Of a stretch of 64,000 bases of DNA, positions 1 to 10,526 are shown in pieces. The notes under the pieces are model-generated. The model saw only the letters and a list, made by a program, of their open reading frames with translations, had not been told where the DNA came from and did no database searches. The stretch spans positions 3,482,001 to 3,546,000 of the forward strand of contig JAGUCH010000009.1 of NCBI GenBank assembly GCA_019096065.1, in the 5' to 3' direction. The position numbers and the translations under genes are program-made. The stretch comes from Paracyclopina nana. Taxonomy: Eukaryota > Arthropoda > Copepoda > Cyclopoida > Cyclopettidae. Positions within the stretch are counted from its first letter, which is position 1. Each line of letters opens with the position of its first letter.

Positions 1-38
1 TGGCTTTGCTAAGCTTTGTTTGGCTTTGCTTTGCTTTT
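1..38. repeat. Degenerate TTTGCT-type simple repeat
   Basis: The first 38 bases are an imperfect repetition of TTTGCT and TTTGGC units. It is low-complexity sequence with no other visible role. Confidence 0.4.
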
Positions 39-81
39 TCGGCAATGTGAGAGCGGCCTTATATGTGTTTTGATCGTGCAG

Positions 82-240
82 CAGTGCGCCAAGTCGTGTA
101 CAAATGCATGGGCATGTGAAGAAGTCGTCGTTGAGTATATAGAAGTAGTTACCATTGGAACTTGCAGGTGGAAACAGGCCCAGGATTGCGAAAAAGCGCC
201 CTGCAGCATTCCTGAGCTGCCAGTGAAGAATTTCTACTGA
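82..240 (+). CDS. Possible 3'-terminal exon of a Cys-rich protein (5' part outside the window)
   Basis: I do not recognise this protein. An open frame runs to a TGA at 238-240. A tandem acceptor (GCAGCAG) lies at 80-84, so the exon would start at 82 or 85. The roughly 52 encoded residues hold six cysteines with the spacing CAKSC, WAC, GTC, DC and PC, and the segment ends in VKNFY. Cys density this high is unusual for chance ORFs in this AT-rich DNA and suggests the end of a disulphide-rich secreted protein. No start codon context, signal peptide or upstream exon is visible because the window begins here. A chance ORF is the alternative. Confidence 0.3.
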   Translation, partial: QCAKSCTNAWACEEVVVEYIEVVTIGTCRWKQAQDCEKAPCSIPELPVKNFY

Positions 241-472
241 TATTACCCATACCAAGGAAGAAGACATATTATCCCTGTTATATGAAGCTCGCAGCACCCA
301 ATCACGAATATCACAAGAGTGAGTACTCATTAATTAAGAAAGCAATACCATATCCAAACGAAAGAGTACATACGTAACCGTCCAATTAGCTCTCACAAAT
401 TAACCAACATGAGCTACATCATTTAATAATTTGATCAAATGATTGCTATAAGAGGTTTCGAAGGCTAATTTA

Positions 473-694
473 GGCCCTGTTCACCTGCATTATTATCAGC
501 ACAATAACGCGCGATATTATGCTGATATTTGCAAATATCAGGCACTTGCACAATCATTTTTCAGATTTTGACTTCGAAATCGATATATTGGTACCAAAAG
601 CCATCCTACTCTAATAATAAAATTCTTAGTTTCTCAGTATTTCTATTCAATATTTTGCCAAAATAACGGCCATAATAAGCAGGTGAACAGGCCC
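473..694. mobile_element. PIF/Harbinger-type MITE (222 bp)
   Basis: The ends form terminal inverted repeats: GGCCCTGTTCACCTGC at the left and the complement of GGGCCTGTTCACCTGC at the right. Both continue into TTATTA-like sequence. The element is flanked by a direct repeat TTA at 470-472 and 695-697. A 3-bp TWA target duplication together with GGSCCTGTTCA-like ends is typical of PIF/Harbinger elements. No coding capacity is present, so this is a non-autonomous copy. Confidence 0.7.
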
Positions 695-753
695 TTAATT
701 GATCAAGGGCTGTCCAGCTAATTGGGCATAATTGCGCGCTAGTTGTTAACTCT

Positions 754-1179
754 ATGAAGAAAGGTAAATTTACAATTTTGGATTTTCCACTAGATTCTTT
801 TGGGCCAGATTCCAAACTTCACTCTCATGAATCGTTCAATGAACTCGAGATGTGCGAAACATTGCAGATTTTCTATATTGTGACAAAAAGTGCAAAAGTG
901 GAAGAGATTTATTGGGTAGACATGGCTACATATACTACTGTTGCCCCAAGTTCAACGACACTTTATCTTCGTGACTTGGAGACAGTTCTAGCTTATATTT
1001 CTGCCGTATCAAAAATCAGCTTCCTTATGAAATTCCCCCAAATCACAGAGAGGGGAGCTACTAGAATTCTGGTCCATGCAGATAGAGCCCACTTGCCCCA
1101 GTGTGCAGGACCAGCCAGGACTTTGAAGGGACCAGCCAGGACTTTGAAGGGATTAGCCAGAATATTGGGGGCCTCATAG
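754..1179 (+). CDS. Uncertain ORF, 141 aa, no recognised domain
   Basis: The ORF runs from ATG to TAG between the MITE and the palindrome array. I recognise no domain, signal peptide or membrane segment. The C-terminal part contains a 21-bp tandem duplication that gives a repeated GPARTLK heptapeptide followed by GLARIL. No splice sites link it convincingly to another exon, and no close poly(A) signal is evident. The length is somewhat above chance expectation, and the middle part looks protein-like (FPQITERGATRILVHADRA). It could be a decayed coding fragment or chance. Confidence 0.2.
   Translation: MKKGKFTILDFPLDSFGPDSKLHSHESFNELEMCETLQIFYIVTKSAKVEEIYWVDMATYTTVAPSSTTLYLRDLETVLAYISAVSKISFLMKFPQITERGATRILVHADRAHLPQCAGPARTLKGPARTLKGLARILGAS
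1110..1151 (+). repeat. 21-bp tandem duplication
   Basis: Two exact copies of a 21-bp unit beginning ACCAGCCAGG lie at 1110-1130 and 1131-1151. A degenerate third copy begins ATTAGCCAG. The unit is a whole number of codons in the overlapping uncertain ORF. Confidence 0.85.
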
Positions 1180-1530
1180 TACTAGACACCCTGCCAGACA
1201 CCATTATTGCAAGTGTTGTTATCGTTCTTGGCAATCAAGGGGATTCAAAAACCAACTGCCAATAGAGTAGTAGCCATTCTTCATTTCGAGCACAATAGAG
1301 TCCAACCATCAGATTTGGTGGAATTTTTTTCAAGCCCCCCTCAAAATGCATTTTAGAATGAGCACACACACCAAGGTTACTCAAAAAAAGAGGCCTTTGC
1401 AACAAATGAGTGGGCTGAAACTACTCACGAAAGTGCTTTCTAAAAAAAGTTTCTTTAGACACCAGTGGGTTGATGATATATACAATAATACTTGGCTAAA
1501 TTATCTTCATGAAACGAATATTCTGACTTA

Positions 1531-1675
1531 GGCTCATTATCTTCCGCGTCTTTGATCGTGACTTGGATACGGTTGTTATCGCTTCTTATTTACTGACAAG
1601 GTTGCGATGTCAGTAAATAAGAACCGATAACAACCGTAACCAAGTCACGATCAAAGACGCGGAAGATAATGAGCC
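1531..1675. repeat. Long palindrome 1 (145 bp, MITE-like)
   Basis: The segment folds back on itself almost perfectly. It begins GGCTCATTATCTTCCGCG and ends with the exact complement, with a loop of about ten bases near GACAAGGTTGCGATGTC. It is flanked by TTA on both sides (1528-1530 and 1676-1678), consistent with a 3-bp target duplication. It shares its outer arms and most of its inner sequence with the palindrome at 1822-1966. Confidence 0.85.
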
Positions 1676-1814
1676 TTAGTCTCTTCTGGAGATTTCATAG
1701 TGACCAAGCCACGGTCATTATCGATTCTTATGTAGTTCCATCGCAACCTACTCAGTACATAAGAAACGATAATGACCGTGGCTTGGTCACTATGAAATCT
1801 CCAGAAGAGACTAA
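1676..1814. repeat. Long palindrome 2 (139 bp, related design)
   Basis: The arms begin TTAGTCTCTTCTGGAG and return as the exact complement ending in GAGACTAA. The outer half differs from the flanking palindromes. The inner part (ACCAAGCCACGGTCATTATCG, then TTCTTAT near the loop) resembles theirs, so this is a relative of the same family. It sits directly between palindromes 1 and 3 with almost no spacer. Confidence 0.8.
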
Positions 1815-1821
1815 GCCTCTA

Positions 1822-1966
1822 GGCTCATTATCTTCCACGTCTTTGATCGTAGCATGGTTGCGGTTGTTATCGGTTCTTATTTACTGACGAGGTTGCGGTG
1901 TCAGTAAATAAGAAGCGATAACAACCGTAACCAAGCCACGATCAAAGACGCGGAAGATAATGAGCC
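1822..1966. repeat. Long palindrome 3 (145 bp, second copy of palindrome 1)
   Basis: It has the same length, the same ends (GGCTCATTATCTTCC and its complement) and the same loop region as palindrome 1, with a few substitutions. It is a second copy of the same foldback element. Confidence 0.85.
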
Positions 1967-2331
1967 TCTTACATACGTTTGATGTTAAGTGCAGGACTTG
2001 ATTTTTAGCTACCTTGCCTCCCTATTTTCCACCTAAGCTAGCGCAGACAAACCATCCTAAGCCAAAATGATTGATAGTAATCTAGATTTTGAGAATGACA
2101 CCGCCGCTTCTATTATGCTTCCATGCAGCTTTTGATATTGTATAAATTGCAATCAGAAGCCTGGCTGGGCAAAGTCTAGACTTTGACCTTTTGTAATTCA
2201 GGCCCAAGCTCAGTAGGACTTGAAGATGGTAAGCCGATACGATGAGTTGTTGTTGTTGCAGGCTAGGCCTTAGAATTCGCCGCACGGCGCACAGCACAAG
2301 TTGATTTGTTTACGTTTTCTCGCGCAGAAAG
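1967..2331. other. Non-coding, upstream of cyclin D copy A
   Basis: This holds the presumed promoter and 5' UTR of cyclin D copy A. GC content rises over the last 80 bases, and a TTTCTCGCGCAG stretch lies just before the start codon. I identify no specific regulatory site. Confidence 0.4.
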
Positions 2332-4478
2332 ATGACGGACTTGCGGTGCGAAGAGGTGCTCGATGACGTGTCGGAAATGGAGGCCGAGCTCAACAATTCT
2401 TGCCAAAATTCGCCCCATTTTTGCCCAGCGTACAAAGACAAAGCAATCCTGGATGACAACCGCGTGTTTCGCAACATGCTCGAGCTCGAGGAGTTCTACA
2501 TGCCCGATGCGAATATTTATGAAGACTTTCAAGACGAAATCAAGATACACATGCGCAAAATCGTGGCCGAATGGATGCTGGACGTTTGCGTCGATCAGCG
2601 ATGTCACGTCGATGTATTTCTGCTGGCCACCAACGTGATGGATCGATTTTTGGCCACAGTCAAGCTACAGAAGAAGCAATTTCAACTGTTGGGAGCAGCC
2701 TCCATTTTTTTGGCATCAAAAATGGTGGAGGCCTCGCCGATTTCAGCTTTAGACCTGGTGAAATGCACAGCAGACACCTATGACCGTGAGGAACTCTTGG
2801 TGAGTTTAAAGGGAAATTCGACATACTTTTGAGCGGGGCATGTTTCACTAGGGTTGGTAGCTTGGGCTCGAAAAACGCAAGTAGGTCAACTTTTTTGCCA
2901 CACATCGGGTGGCAGCCTGAAAACTCAGACGATATAATTTTCCATATATCAAATCATGTTCACATATCTTGTTTTCATTTGTGAAAATAAGTTGAAAAGC
3001 TTTAGTCATGCCTAATACCTAAAATAGGCCTTTTGTGCGGCTGTTCTTCATAAGAAATTTTGTTAGCACTGTGCAATTTAACTTAATGGAATAGACCTTT
3101 GTGAAATTATTCCACTTTGGTTACTCAGTATTTTACAAATTGTGTTGACTGCTATCGGAGTATTTCATTTTTTGCTTTTCTGAGAACCAAGCTCTATTTA
3201 AATCTCCCAAGCGTCGTACGAACTTTTGCCTTGAGCTACTGCTATGGCAGTAATTGCTTCATCCTGAAGCTCAAGGTAAACTTTCCCTTGATCATCTTTG
3301 AGAATCGAGGCAAATTATCGTGAGCTACACATAAATCATCTGCTACTTCTGCAGCGCAATGGGAGCAGCAGAAGCCAGCCTGTGTGAACAAAGAACTACA
3401 TTTGATCTGGGTGAAAGTTTTCGCTTAGCAACCATATCATCAGCACTATGATGATCTAGGCTTTGCGGATTTGCTCTCCATTATTCGAAGCCAGACTATT
3501 AAAAACCACTCGAGGTTCCGGTGCATTACTACTTTTACTGTAATTAACCTGTTCTCATGCCCTTTAACTGTTGCTGCTAGTTTTTTAAAGCCACGCACTC
3601 ATCTTGGATGAACGCATGAGAAATTCCTCGAATTTTAAATTATGGGCCTCGTCATCTCTCAGAAATAATGAGCGGAGCTCAAAGTTTCACATACGAACAA
3701 GAATAATAATAATAGTCTGTCAGTCTAGACGCGCGAAATACTACACACACACGCACAAAACTGCATCATCCCCATATGAAAAGGAGCCTTTGAAAAAAGT
3801 TCACATGTGCACATTATGCAAAGTATATAGGAGCATAAAGCAGATGTCCAATTTTCCTTTTCAGTCAATGGAATTGTTAATTTTGTCAAAGCTCAAGTGG
3901 GACCTGACCGCCATCACCTCATACGATTATTTGGACTACATGATCAATTATTTGCCAGAAAAGAGCTGCGCAAGTTTGGAAGGCAGCAGCAGCAGCAAGA
4001 TCAGGCGAAACACAGAAAAGCTCGTGACACTTTGTGCAACCGATGAAACTTTCATGTCCATGCCACCGAGTTTGGTAGCTGGAGCGGCCCTTATCACAGC
4101 CATTGAGCAAGACAATTCAAATGCGGCCTCCAGTGGAGTCAACTTGAACCAAATTGTTGCCTGTATCCAGGACATCGCCAACATTGAGCTCGTAAGCAAC
4201 AACTAATCACACTTCTCTTAGCTTGGCAGTAGGATTGAACAACTTTATTCTAGGCATGCTTAAAGAATTGCAAGCATCTCATGGAGAAGATTTTCTTGAA
4301 AGAAGACGAGCCAGTCTCTGAGGCCTCCACATCTTCCGGATCTGCCAGCAATACAGCTGATCAACATATGAGGCCTGCAACGAGACATTACGAGGCCTCG
4401 GCCAACCAAGACATGAGTGGGAGTGATCAGGCCACGCCCACGGAGGTTTTTAGCGTCTCAGCCTTGTATGTTACGTGA
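2332..4478 (+). CDS. CycD: D-type cyclin, copy A (three exons, 339 aa)
   Basis: Spliced exons are 2332-2799, 3865-4191 and 4254-4478. The donors are GTGAGT and GTAAGC, the acceptors TTTTCAG and TTCTAG, and both introns are phase 0. D-type cyclins bind CDK4/6 in the nucleus and start phosphorylation of Rb proteins at G1. An LxCxE Rb-binding motif (LRCEE) lies at residues 4-8. The cyclin box starts near residue 40 and includes MRKIVAEWMLDVC from residue 74, whose MRK lysine contacts the kinase in this family. Exon 2 opens with SMELLILSKLKWDL, the conserved start of the second half of the D-cyclin fold. The tail is Ser/Glu-rich and has ATPTEV at 325-330, matching the TPTDV phosphodegron of vertebrate D cyclins. 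The start has A at -3. Length is a little above the usual 290-300 aa. Confidence 0.93.
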
Positions 4479-4917
4479 CCAAAACTGGGCCAGCTAAAAC
4501 AATGCACAATTTATTGAGGCTGGCCAAGACGAAATTGCTGATTTTACGAAAAAATGTATTCATTCTGCTAAGAAATATATCGGCACTGAAATTGCCCAGC
4601 GCTGCAAAATTAATTTCACGCTATCAGCACTTTTATTGCATCATTTTGCTCCACTTTTTTCCCAATGCAATGCTTATCTAGGTTAGCTGTATTCACATTT
4701 ATCAAAACAACTTTTGACGGGGGCGACCAGTTACTACGACTGCTCCATTATCTTATTTGTAGCAAATTTCATGGCCACATCCAGAATTTATGAGCAGGAG
4801 CGTTGAGCATGCAAAAATTGCTATTCGCAATTCGCAAACAGGCCCAAGGGGCCATGAAATAACAATCGTGCGTAGATAATCATTTCGCAACATACACAAT
4901 GCACGTTTTATCAACTA

Positions 4918-5128
4918 GGGCTCGTTCCCAACGCATATTTTTCACAACGGTTTTTCATTGGGAGGTATATTTTTCAGCGATTCCTTCCTAAAAACACAAC
5001 TTGAAATATTGAAATGATGCGAAGAGAACGAGCCAATTTTTAATAAAAGGCTTGCTCCAACCACAACTTGATCGCCACGGTTTAATATAACCTGATTAAC
5101 ATCAAAAAGGAGTGTAAAGAACGAGCCC
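4918..5128. mobile_element. Possible MITE with 10-bp terminal inverted repeats
   Basis: GGGCTCGTTC at 4918-4927 is matched by its complement GAACGAGCCC at 5119-5128. A further internal GAACGAGCC occurs near 5025. No convincing target duplication is visible (CTA before, ATT after), so either the element is old or the pairing is coincidental. Confidence 0.35.
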
Positions 5129-8095
5129 ATTCCTATTCTCAAGGCTTGGCCCTTCATCTCATTAATTTGAAAAGTCGGCTGCTAGCTCATCAAGGAGCGA
5201 GAAGAGTAACTGAAAATGAGGAAAAAATGAAATTTGCAAGCTTTTTGTACTTTTCACCAAGAGGGCTTAAAAATCCGAGCTTTTCACCAAATTAGGCGAG
5301 TGGCAACAAAACTCAGACTTGCTGACTCAAGATTTAAGTAGTGCAAAACTGCACCAATGAGAGACAGCTTGGACAAATGACGACACAACATTAAATTGAC
5401 ACTTGCACAATACTCAAAAGATCTGTCTTAAAAAAATATAACTACATGTAATATAGCTTGAAATTAGCGATGATGAGGAAATTATGACTAGCCTATTTTC
5501 AAGGCCTGCCATAAAGTTGGTAGAGATCGAGCGAAGATAAACAGAATCGTGATTGTGGGCTGAGTCTGCGAATTATTTTATCACATCAGCACGAACAACT
5601 TGTAAGTTCAATTAAGCAAAATTTTGCGAAAAGGCAAGCAGACAAGGCCCTGCAGTTAATTGCATGCCTAGCCTTTTTGGCAATAAATCAAATATGGAAC
5701 TTGTCTAGGCCTTAATTAAAAAATGCTCTTGGGTTCAGAATCAGGTAGAATCTTTCGTACGTACTAAGTTACAACTGGAGCGTAAAAAAATAAAAGATGT
5801 TTTCGAAAGAAATTAATTATTTGAATAATAGGAGCAAGGCATAATCACAAAAGCCTTTGAAAATGAACACGCTATATCATGAATGGAATGTGGAGTATAC
5901 AATAAAAATGGAGCTTGAACAAAGCAGCTTACGTGGTTGTTACACAAATACGTAAATTCTTCTAGGCACACATTAATTAAAGAAAGAATTCGAATGCAGA
6001 AAATGGAGATGAAATAGCTAAAAGTGTCTCACGTCTCTGCAGCAAAATTCCACTTATGCAAAAGGACTCAATAACAACCGCAAATCTATATTTTATACTT
6101 GAGAATTAGCTTGTACGCCCACGGGAGAATTGACCAGCATATTAATGTAGTAAGTCCTTTTTTTGCTCGGTAGATCTCAAACGGACTACAGGTTTTTTTA
6201 GCTGATCAAATTCGAGATGCTTAAAAAAATAAGCAAAAGCTCAGTCAGCAAAATGGCTCAAATTACAACTTCTTCTTCTACTGCTCCACTCAAGATTTTT
6301 TTCCTCCAGCCCATCACAGTAGGGTCTGAGAATTTGCCAGACCTTGAAAAAAAAACCTGTTAGTTTAGTTAAAAAAATATTTTAGTCATGTTCCAGTCCC
6401 CTAGTGAACAAACTGGCATGAAGCTGGCTTCCAAGTGATAAATGTCCTTTTTCATTAATTCTAACCTAATTTGCAGTGCACAGGTGAAACATGGATTTCC
6501 AAATGATGATTCATCTGTGCTAAAACTAATTTCAAGGCAGCATTAGAAGCAACCACAAGGGAAAATACTAGGGAAAAACAATACTGAACATAGACAGTTG
6601 AGGAATTTGCAATTTTTCCTCACTGTGACCAAGTGAAATAATGACACCTAGTAAAGTAATGAATTGCTCCTTTGTTTTGGCCTTCATGCCTGGCTAGCTA
6701 TGTAGGCCACTTAAAAGCTTTTAATTGAATCCAATTTTTCAATTGTGCAGTATCACCAGAGATCTCCTGATCTGGTTGTAAATACCAGCAGAAGTGAACA
6801 TGTTCAAACAAAGACATCTCTCTTTTTCTCCGAGTCAAGATAAAAAGGTTTGGAATCTGCCAAAACAAGATTTTTGTTCAGAGTTGATAGCAATCGGGGT
6901 CAATTCGTCTCTTTTTAGGCCAAAGTGGTTTATGACTCGAAAAAATGCTCTGGGGTGGAGTTTTGAGCCAATTTCTGTTGCTCTGCCCCCTTCTCAAAAA
7001 TGAACGTGGTTTATGGGACGCGCAACGGTTGGAAATGCCCTAATCAGTGGCCATTTGTTTTGTCAGCTCTGCAATATTGTGACTTTTCTATGGGAAAAGC
7101 GAAGCAGGTTCTTCCGTAAACCGTAATGTTCACGTTTTTAAGACTTGGAAGTTTGACAGATTTACGCGAGCGCAGTTGAAGACCTGGCCAATTTGTGAGC
7201 CCCTTTCGTTCCAGACAGTTGCTTACAGCCAATGTGGATCTCACTCCCTTTGTTACTGACAAAATGCAGGCTTTGAGCCTGAAAAACACATCCAATTCTC
7301 CACAAAAAATCCGTATACTGTGCGAGTTTTTTCAGTTTCAATGGCCTTTTTCTTTTTCTTTCTCTTTTTGGCCCCAAGTTTAAGGATGATATAAAATTAT
7401 ACATTATTCCAGTAGCCAAGGTGAAAAAATGTGTACAAGGAAAAATCTCCCTATACGCATTATTTCAAAAAGAAAAGCTTCATAAAAGCCTGCTAAGCTC
7501 TTTTTTGCTTTAGGCTCACCTTTGAAAAAGGCAAATATTTGTGACTTCGTAGCTAAGCTGAGGCGTTTTAAAAAACAGTAAGTATATAGCTGTGTATGTG
7601 CAAGAAAATGGTTGTGCAATTAGTGCTATGAAAGCTAGAGCACAGAGTACAAGAACTACACAAAATCATTAAGTAGATTTTGACTTTAAGGGAACCATGT
7701 ACATGGAGTTTTCTACATATAGAATTGAGAAATTGGCTTCATCTTAGATTTTATTTAGGATAAGAGTATCTTCCAATCTAATTGGTTTTGATCTAATGTT
7801 AGCAAATGTTAAAGCTAGGCGAATCTACAATTTTCCAGATAAGTACAAGACAAATGTTAGCTTAGGCAGCAGCCTAAAAAATATATAAGAAATGTGTCAG
7901 TCAGTCAACTTAAGATAGAAAAGTGATACAGTTTTATGACAAATTCAAGGTTGAAAATGCATCCTATCAAGATGTATAGGATGACAGAATAAAGTCAATT
8001 CAAGCTGCTAAAACTTGACAGAAACCATTTTTTGAGGTGCACTCAACATATGAGGCCATATTTTTTAATAACACCATTTCCTGCCTCTTTTTCAG

Positions 8096-8191
8096 GTGGG
8101 AAGCTGCTGATTCAACCTGACAGCATCAGCAGGCAGGAAATTAATGCTAGGGTGAAATCAAATTCAAGGTTCCATATGCTACTTGGAAAAG
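8096..8191 (+). other. Candidate orphan internal exon (96 nt)
   Basis: A very strong acceptor (CCTCTTTTTCAG) and a strong donor (AAAAGGTGAGTT) bound 96 nt that are open in only one frame. That frame reads GKLLIQPDSISRQ then EINARVKSNSRFHMLLGK, which looks protein-like. A second splice-bounded segment at 7514-7577 (TTTGCTTTAG acceptor, GTAAGT donor) is open as SPLKKANICDFVAKLRRFKK. Their phases do not join directly, so I cannot build a gene from them. They may belong to a missed gene, to decayed exons, or be chance. Confidence 0.2.
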
Positions 8192-9223
8192 GTGAGTTGA
8201 AAAAAGAACATTTTATCCACGCATCATGACCAGCCTAAAGCATGACCTTCACCCCTTGAATGACCGAGCTCCAAATTCATGGGGTTGTTTCCACCAAATC
8301 ACCGTGTGTAGCTACGCACACACGCGGACCTTTAAACCTATAAAAAAGTGTCCTGCCTCGAAAAATTCCACATACCCATTATTTATACAGGATTTTTCTA
8401 TTTCGTGGCAAAAAAGAATTGGATACCATTACCATCAAGTGAAGGAAGAAAGTTGTGAAATTGAACCACCAAACTTTTGTATCAAGAGCAAATCTGTGGG
8501 AGCTGCGTTACACTGATATTGCGTCACGTCAGTTGTGGATTATTATTTCCATGGGGGAAGTGCGATCTGTGCAAGAGACACACACGCATCAACCGAGATC
8601 GGGGTGGCCAGGCACCCGTGAAAAGGAGGACAGGCGAAACCAGACCAGCCGATCCAGACACTTGGCTGTCACCAAGCTCCCAAGGTGCATCCAAATGAGG
8701 TTCACCCACTTCAAGGTTGACCTACCCCAATTCAAGCCTTATAATTATTTAGAAGCAAAAAGCTAGTACTTTGGAAAATAATTTCCTGAGATTTGACTAA
8801 GTTAGCCTTTTGAGAGTACTAGTACTTTAATGGAAAGGCCTTGATATACTGGAAAACTACCAATACCTAGAGTAGACTGACTTGCAGCATTTATATCTTC
8901 CTTGGTATATTATACAAAGGAAGCCAGCAATGCTATGTATAGGAGTTGAGTACAGTGCGCGAGCCCTTGCAGCATATAACGCGAAGGTGGCCGCGTTGGC
9001 CGCGCCGCGTTCAAGTCTGGCTCAAGCTACTTCGACCAAGCAGCACAGCGTAACTGTCAGAGATTCAGTTGAACTTGCGCACTGACGGGGGTAACATCGC
9101 ACACCGCTCGTCTGCGGATACTATCACCACACGCCCAACCGGCCCAAAGCACCGACCTGCCGGCCGAAACAAAGGCACTTTCACTCATCCCCTTCACCTT
9201 ACCTAGCATGGATCTTGGCTGAC

Positions 9224-10430
9224 ATGTCAGTTCTAGTCCCAGGCCTCGTCGGAGGCCAGCCCACTTTGGGCCTCAGGGCCTACTCAGACCCTGTCATTTT
9301 CAGAGATGACAGGGTGCTCAAAACCCTCCTCAGGAAGGAGGCCAAGTACCTGCCCCTCAGCCCTGACTATTTCAACTTGGTTCAGACCGAGCTGAGGCCT
9401 CACATGAGAAAAGAAGTGGCTGATTGGATGCTCGAGGTCTGCGAGGCCGAGCAATGCCAGCCTGAGGTCTTTTGCCTGGCCATGAACTACCTGGACCGCT
9501 TCCTGAGCATCTGCAACATTGGCCAGCGCCAGTTGCAGCTCCTGGGGTCGGTATGCCTTCTGGTGGCATGCAAGGTGAGGCAGCATGAGCCTCTGCCAGC
9601 CTCCAAACTTGTGGAGTACTCTGACTTCAACCTCAATCTGGTGGACATTATGGTAATTATCATTGCATTTAAAGCAAAAACATGGATTGACTAAGAAGAA
9701 AAATGCCTGGGCTGGGTCCAAAGGCTGTCTGGTTCTGGTTAGATTCTTGCTCAAGTTTTGCCTTTGAACTGACAAGAGACAGACAGCTCCTTTGTGCCAG
9801 CTTTCACCGGATCACAATACAATCAAGTACTTTCTAAATTGTTGTATGAAGTAAGTGGTATTACTGAGGTTGTTCTCTCAATAGGAATGGGAAGTGCTAT
9901 TGCTTTCCAAATTGGACTGGGACATGTCTGCAGTCATTGCTCTTGATTTTGTGGAGCACATAATTCAAAGAGTGAGATCCCTGCCCTTGGGATGGAACTC
10001 AGATGTGATCAGAAGGCATGCTGAGACATTGGTAGCCATGTGCTCAGCCCACCACACATTCTATGCCCTGGCACCTAGCCTTATAGCTGCAGCCTCAGTA
10101 ATCACCACATTGAGGCCACTCTTGGAGGCCACAGAGGACCAAAGGCTGCCCAGCCTCGAAGATGCTTTGGAAGTTGTGGGAAAAATAACCCAACTTGAAA
10201 AGGTATCCTCATTTCTTATGCAAATTGTGGCTTCTTTGCTAATGCTTCTTTTCCTTGTGCAGGAGGCTGTCAAGCAATGCATGGATGAAATAGAGGCCAC
10301 TACTAAAGTATCTTTGGCTAGTCCTAGTTGCTCATCCACAATGATGTTTGCAACTCCCAAAAAAACCGAGCACAAAGAGGACGAAGTCACTCCTACCAAG
10401 GTTCTTGATGTGGCTAGGGATCATCACTGA
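9224..10430 (+). CDS. CycD: D-type cyclin, copy B (three exons, 304 aa), no LxCxE
   Basis: Spliced exons are 9224-9652, 9885-10202 and 10263-10430, with both introns in phase 0 at the same codons as in copies A and C. The cyclin box includes MRKEVADWMLEVC from residue 61 and YLDRFLSICN. Exon 2 begins EWEVLLLSKLDWDM, the D-cyclin continuation. The tail ends with TPTKV at 292-296, the vertebrate-like phosphodegron position. The N-terminus (MSVLVPGLVGGQ) lacks the Rb-binding LxCxE seen in copies A and C. I chose the ATG at 9224 because the ATG at 9208 is followed at once by a stop. Intron 2 is only 60 nt, a multiple of three and free of stops, so its retention would insert 20 mostly hydrophobic residues. 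An unseen upstream coding exon cannot be excluded. Confidence 0.92.
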
Positions 10431-10526
10431 TAACTCCAATTTTTCCTTGACAAAATTCATTCTGAAAAGTACAATTAAGAAAATGTTCTCATGATAATGA
10501 AATACTAAAAAAAACTTTATTCCAAA

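Larger units (their letters stand above)
4479..9223. other. Intergenic between cyclin D copies A and B
   Basis: This is mostly AT-rich non-coding DNA. It contains a possible MITE at 4918-5128 and isolated splice-bounded open segments at 7514-7577 and 8096-8191, described separately. The last 250 bases are more GC-rich and CpG-containing and probably form the promoter and 5' UTR of copy B. I see nothing else to support. Confidence 0.4.

Noticed and set aside
3604-3864. N-terminal extension of the cyclin D copy A exon 2 frame, starting at 3604
   Set aside because: This part is intron. The acceptor at 3863-3864 and the exact continuation of the cyclin fold define the exon start.
9284-9775. 163-codon minus-strand open frame across cyclin D copy B exon 1
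   Set aside because: It is antisense to a clear cyclin box and is a by-product of its codon use.
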